Of a DNA stretch of 64,000 bases, positions 62,399 through 64,000 are shown piece after piece. Made by a program: the position numbers and the translations under genes. Location of the stretch: NCBI RefSeq assembly GCF_900108315.1, contig NZ_FNVB01000002.1:1078562-1142561 (forward strand), written 5' to 3'. The notes below the pieces were generated by a model that had not been told where the DNA came from, searched no databases, and worked only from the letters and a program-made list of their open reading frames with translations. This stretch comes from Saccharopolyspora kobensis (GTDB taxonomy: Bacteria; Actinomycetota; Actinomycetes; Mycobacteriales; Pseudonocardiaceae). Positions within the stretch are counted from its first letter, which is position 1, and each line of letters opens with the position of its first letter.

Positions 62399-62401
62399 CG
62401 C

Positions 62402-63298
62402 CTAGCGCCGCACTTCGGCCGGTGCGGCGGGGATCTTCGCCAGCGCCGACGGCAGCGCGTGCCCGACCAGTCCGGCCAGGTGCTCGCGCAGGTCGGGGAG
62501 CTTCGAGACGTCGATGCCGGTGTCGATGCCCTCGCGGTGGAACAGGTGGATCAGGTCGTCGGCGGCGATGTTGCCGGTGGCGCCCGGCGCGAAGGGACAG
62601 CCGCCGAGCCCGCCCAGCGCGGCGTCGAACCGGCGGATGCCGCAGCGGTAGGCCTCCCAGGCGTTGGCGTCGGCCATGCCGTAGGTGCTGTGCAGGTGCA
62701 GGCCGACCCGCTCGATCGGGAACACGTCCCGCACGGCGGTGACCGCGCGGGTGATGTCGCTGGGCGAGGCAGCGCCGATGGTGTCGGCGAGGTGCAGGAC
62801 GTCGACACCGATCTGCTCGTAGTGCCGGGCGACGCGCACCACGCGCTCCACCGGGGTGTCGCCGTCGAACGGGCACACGAACGCCGTCGCGATGCAGCCC
62901 TCGGTGCTGACTCCGGCGTCGTGCAGGATCTCCGCCGCGCGGGCCAGGCGCTGCATCGCATCCGCCGTGCTGACACCGGAATTCGACTCGCTGTGGCCTT
63001 CGCTGGCCGACATCACCAGCCGCGCGTGCGTGGCACCCGCCTCGACCGCGCGCTGCGCACCGCGCTCGTTGAGCACGAGCGCGTGGAAGGTCGCGGGCCG
63101 CCCGGCGAGCCCGGCGACGACCTCGGCGGTGTCGGCCATCGTCGGCACCCGCTTCGGGCTGACGAACGAGCCGATCTCCAGGCTCCGGAAGCCGGCGTCC
63201 ACCAGCAGCTCGCCGAACCGGATCTTGTCCGCGGTGGGCACCACCACCGGTTCGATCTGCAACCCGTCGCGCAGCGACACCTCGGTGATGAGCACCAT
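62402..63298 (-). CDS. Hydroxymethylglutaryl-CoA lyase family protein
   Basis: A 298-residue aldolase of the HMG-CoA lyase/DRE-TIM family. EVSLRDGLQ is the metal- and substrate-binding opening, HLHSTYGMADANAWEA the metal His pair, and GGLGGCPFAPGATGN the catalytic Cys loop. It probably cleaves HMG-CoA or a related 3-hydroxy-3-methylacyl-CoA (for example citramalyl-CoA). Its ATG overlaps the CoA-transferase stop (TGATG); the two with IclR form a catabolic operon. Confidence 0.92.
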   Translation of the reverse strand: MVLITEVSLRDGLQIEPVVVPTADKIRFGELLVDAGFRSLEIGSFVSPKRVPTMADTAEVVAGLAGRPATFHALVLNERGAQRAVEAGATHARLVMSASEGHSESNSGVSTADAMQRLARAAEILHDAGVSTEGCIATAFVCPFDGDTPVERVVRVARHYEQIGVDVLHLADTIGAASPSDITRAVTAVRDVFPIERVGLHLHSTYGMADANAWEAYRCGIRRFDAALGGLGGCPFAPGATGNIAADDLIHLFHREGIDTGIDVSKLPDLREHLAGLVGHALPSALAKIPAAPAEVRR

Positions 63299-64000
63299 CA
63301 GATCACTCCTTCGGTCCGCAGCTCGTCGGCCTGCTCGGGCGGGATGCCCAGTTCGTCGAGGACTTCACCGGTGTGCGCGCCGAGTTCCGGGCCGAGCCAG
63401 CGGGTGCGGCCCGGTTCTTCGGAGAGCTTGGGCACGATGCCCGGGAACAGCACCTCGCGGGTCTCCTCCTGCTCGATGCGCACCGGGTGCCGCTCGTGCA
63501 TGCCGCGCGCCGCGTAGTGCGGATCGGCCACGATGTCCGGCACGTCGTAGATGGGTCCACTGGGGACGGACGCGCCGGCGAGCAGCTCCAGGATCCGCGG
63601 GCTGTCCGCCGTCGCGGTCCAGGCGTTGATCGCCGCGTCGATCTCGTCGCTGCGCTCGACGCGCCCCACGTTGGTCTGCAGCTGCGGGTCCTCGGCCAGA
63701 TCGGGCCGGTCGATCAGCCGCATGAGCCTGCCGAAGATGGCGTTGTTGTTGCCGCCGACGACCACGTACTTGCCGTCCGCGCACTGGTAGGTGTTGGAGG
63801 GGACCACGCCGGGGATGGTCGGACCGGTGGCCTCCCGGGTGACGCCGAAGGCGTCGAAGTCCGGCACCGAGGACTCCATGAGCGAGTAGATCGCCTCGTA
63901 GAGCGCGACGTCGACGGTCTCGCCCGGCCGGCCGGCGCGGCGGCTCAGCAGGCCCATCAGCGCGCCGATCACCGCGTAGAGCCCGGCCACCGAGTCGGCC
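63298..64000 (-). CDS. CaiB/BaiF-type CoA-transferase (family III), C-terminal part
   Basis: The gene enters from the right edge; 234 residues of the C-terminal part are seen. ADSVAGLYAVIGALMGLLSRR is the typical family III central segment (quoted as GLYAVIGALMGLL), then VDVALYEAIYSLM, PSNTYQCADGKYVVVGGNN and SGPIYDVPDIVADPHYAARGM. It transfers CoA between carboxylic acids without a covalent Glu-thioester. With the downstream lyase it fits activation and cleavage of a branched hydroxy-acid. Confidence 0.93.
   Translation of the reverse strand, partial: ADSVAGLYAVIGALMGLLSRRAGRPGETVDVALYEAIYSLMESSVPDFDAFGVTREATGPTIPGVVPSNTYQCADGKYVVVGGNNNAIFGRLMRLIDRPDLAEDPQLQTNVGRVERSDEIDAAINAWTATADSPRILELLAGASVPSGPIYDVPDIVADPHYAARGMHERHPVRIEQEETREVLFPGIVPKLSEEPGRTRWLGPELGAHTGEVLDELGIPPEQADELRTEGVI

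Overview
The window is high-GC actinobacterial chromosome, most like Pseudonocardiaceae (Saccharopolyspora or a relative). The grounds are the strong G/C third-position bias, GTG starts, the full mycofactocin locus with FixC/FixX/ETF and OYE-type genes, TetR/CGNR regulators and Tat-type secreted hydrolases. The genus is inferred, not proven.

Bases 1-14810 hold a complete type III-D CRISPR-Cas locus. Two arrays lie on the minus strand (1-113, running off the left edge, and 5215-5617). Each is headed by a copy of the same leader (114-~300 and 5618-~5805). Between them is a plus-strand operon: a cas4-cas1 fusion, cas2, a DUF5343-type protein and an HNH-endonuclease/SF2-helicase fusion. To the right a minus-strand operon with 4-bp start/stop overlaps encodes the interference complex: a TIGR03986-type RAMP, an HD-less Cas10 with an intact GGDD cyclase motif, a short Csm3-like Cas7, Csx10, a double-Cas7 fusion and a Csx19-like protein. 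Divergent from it are a two-TM SAVED-type protein, probably a cyclic-nucleotide-gated membrane effector, and Cas6. My reading is a signalling-type system: the complex binds foreign RNA, Cas10 makes a cyclic nucleotide, and the membrane SAVED protein acts on it. The DUF5343 and HNH-helicase pair is an unexplained addition inside the locus.

Bases 14811-15904 are a recombination scar. A truncated tyrosine recombinase is joined to a frameshifted fragment of an ATP-grasp acyl-CoA ligase, next to the 3' end of tRNA-Pro(GGG). This suggests the CRISPR locus sits on an old island integrated at that tRNA.

Bases 15959-29826 are a mycofactocin island: mftA, mftB, mftC, two FMN/FAD OYE-like oxidoreductases, ETF alpha, FixC, FixX, ETF beta, a short-chain dehydrogenase, mftF and mftE in one minus-strand run. 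A divergent mftR is fused in frame to a small HhH domain, and a mycofactocin-type NDMA-dependent alcohol dehydrogenase follows. Together they make a peptide-derived redox cofactor, use it in dehydrogenases, and appear able to pass electrons through ETF to quinone.

Bases 30493-64000 are general chromosome: a universal stress protein, Tat metallophosphatases (TIGR03767-like and PhoD), an MpaB-like oxygenase, DNA polymerase IV, Nudix, an MHS-type transporter, a GH116-type glycosidase, an orphan CoxL-like molybdoenzyme subunit, an Nramp-like transporter beside a secreted His-rich protein, GNAT enzymes, an AidB-like acyl-CoA dehydrogenase, SixA, a ROK remnant, an M14 carboxypeptidase, an acyl-CoA thioesterase, an isochorismatase, an AlkD-like protein, and at the right edge an IclR / HMG-CoA lyase / CoA-transferase catabolic operon cut by the window end. 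Several divergent promoters carry clean palindromes that look like operators.
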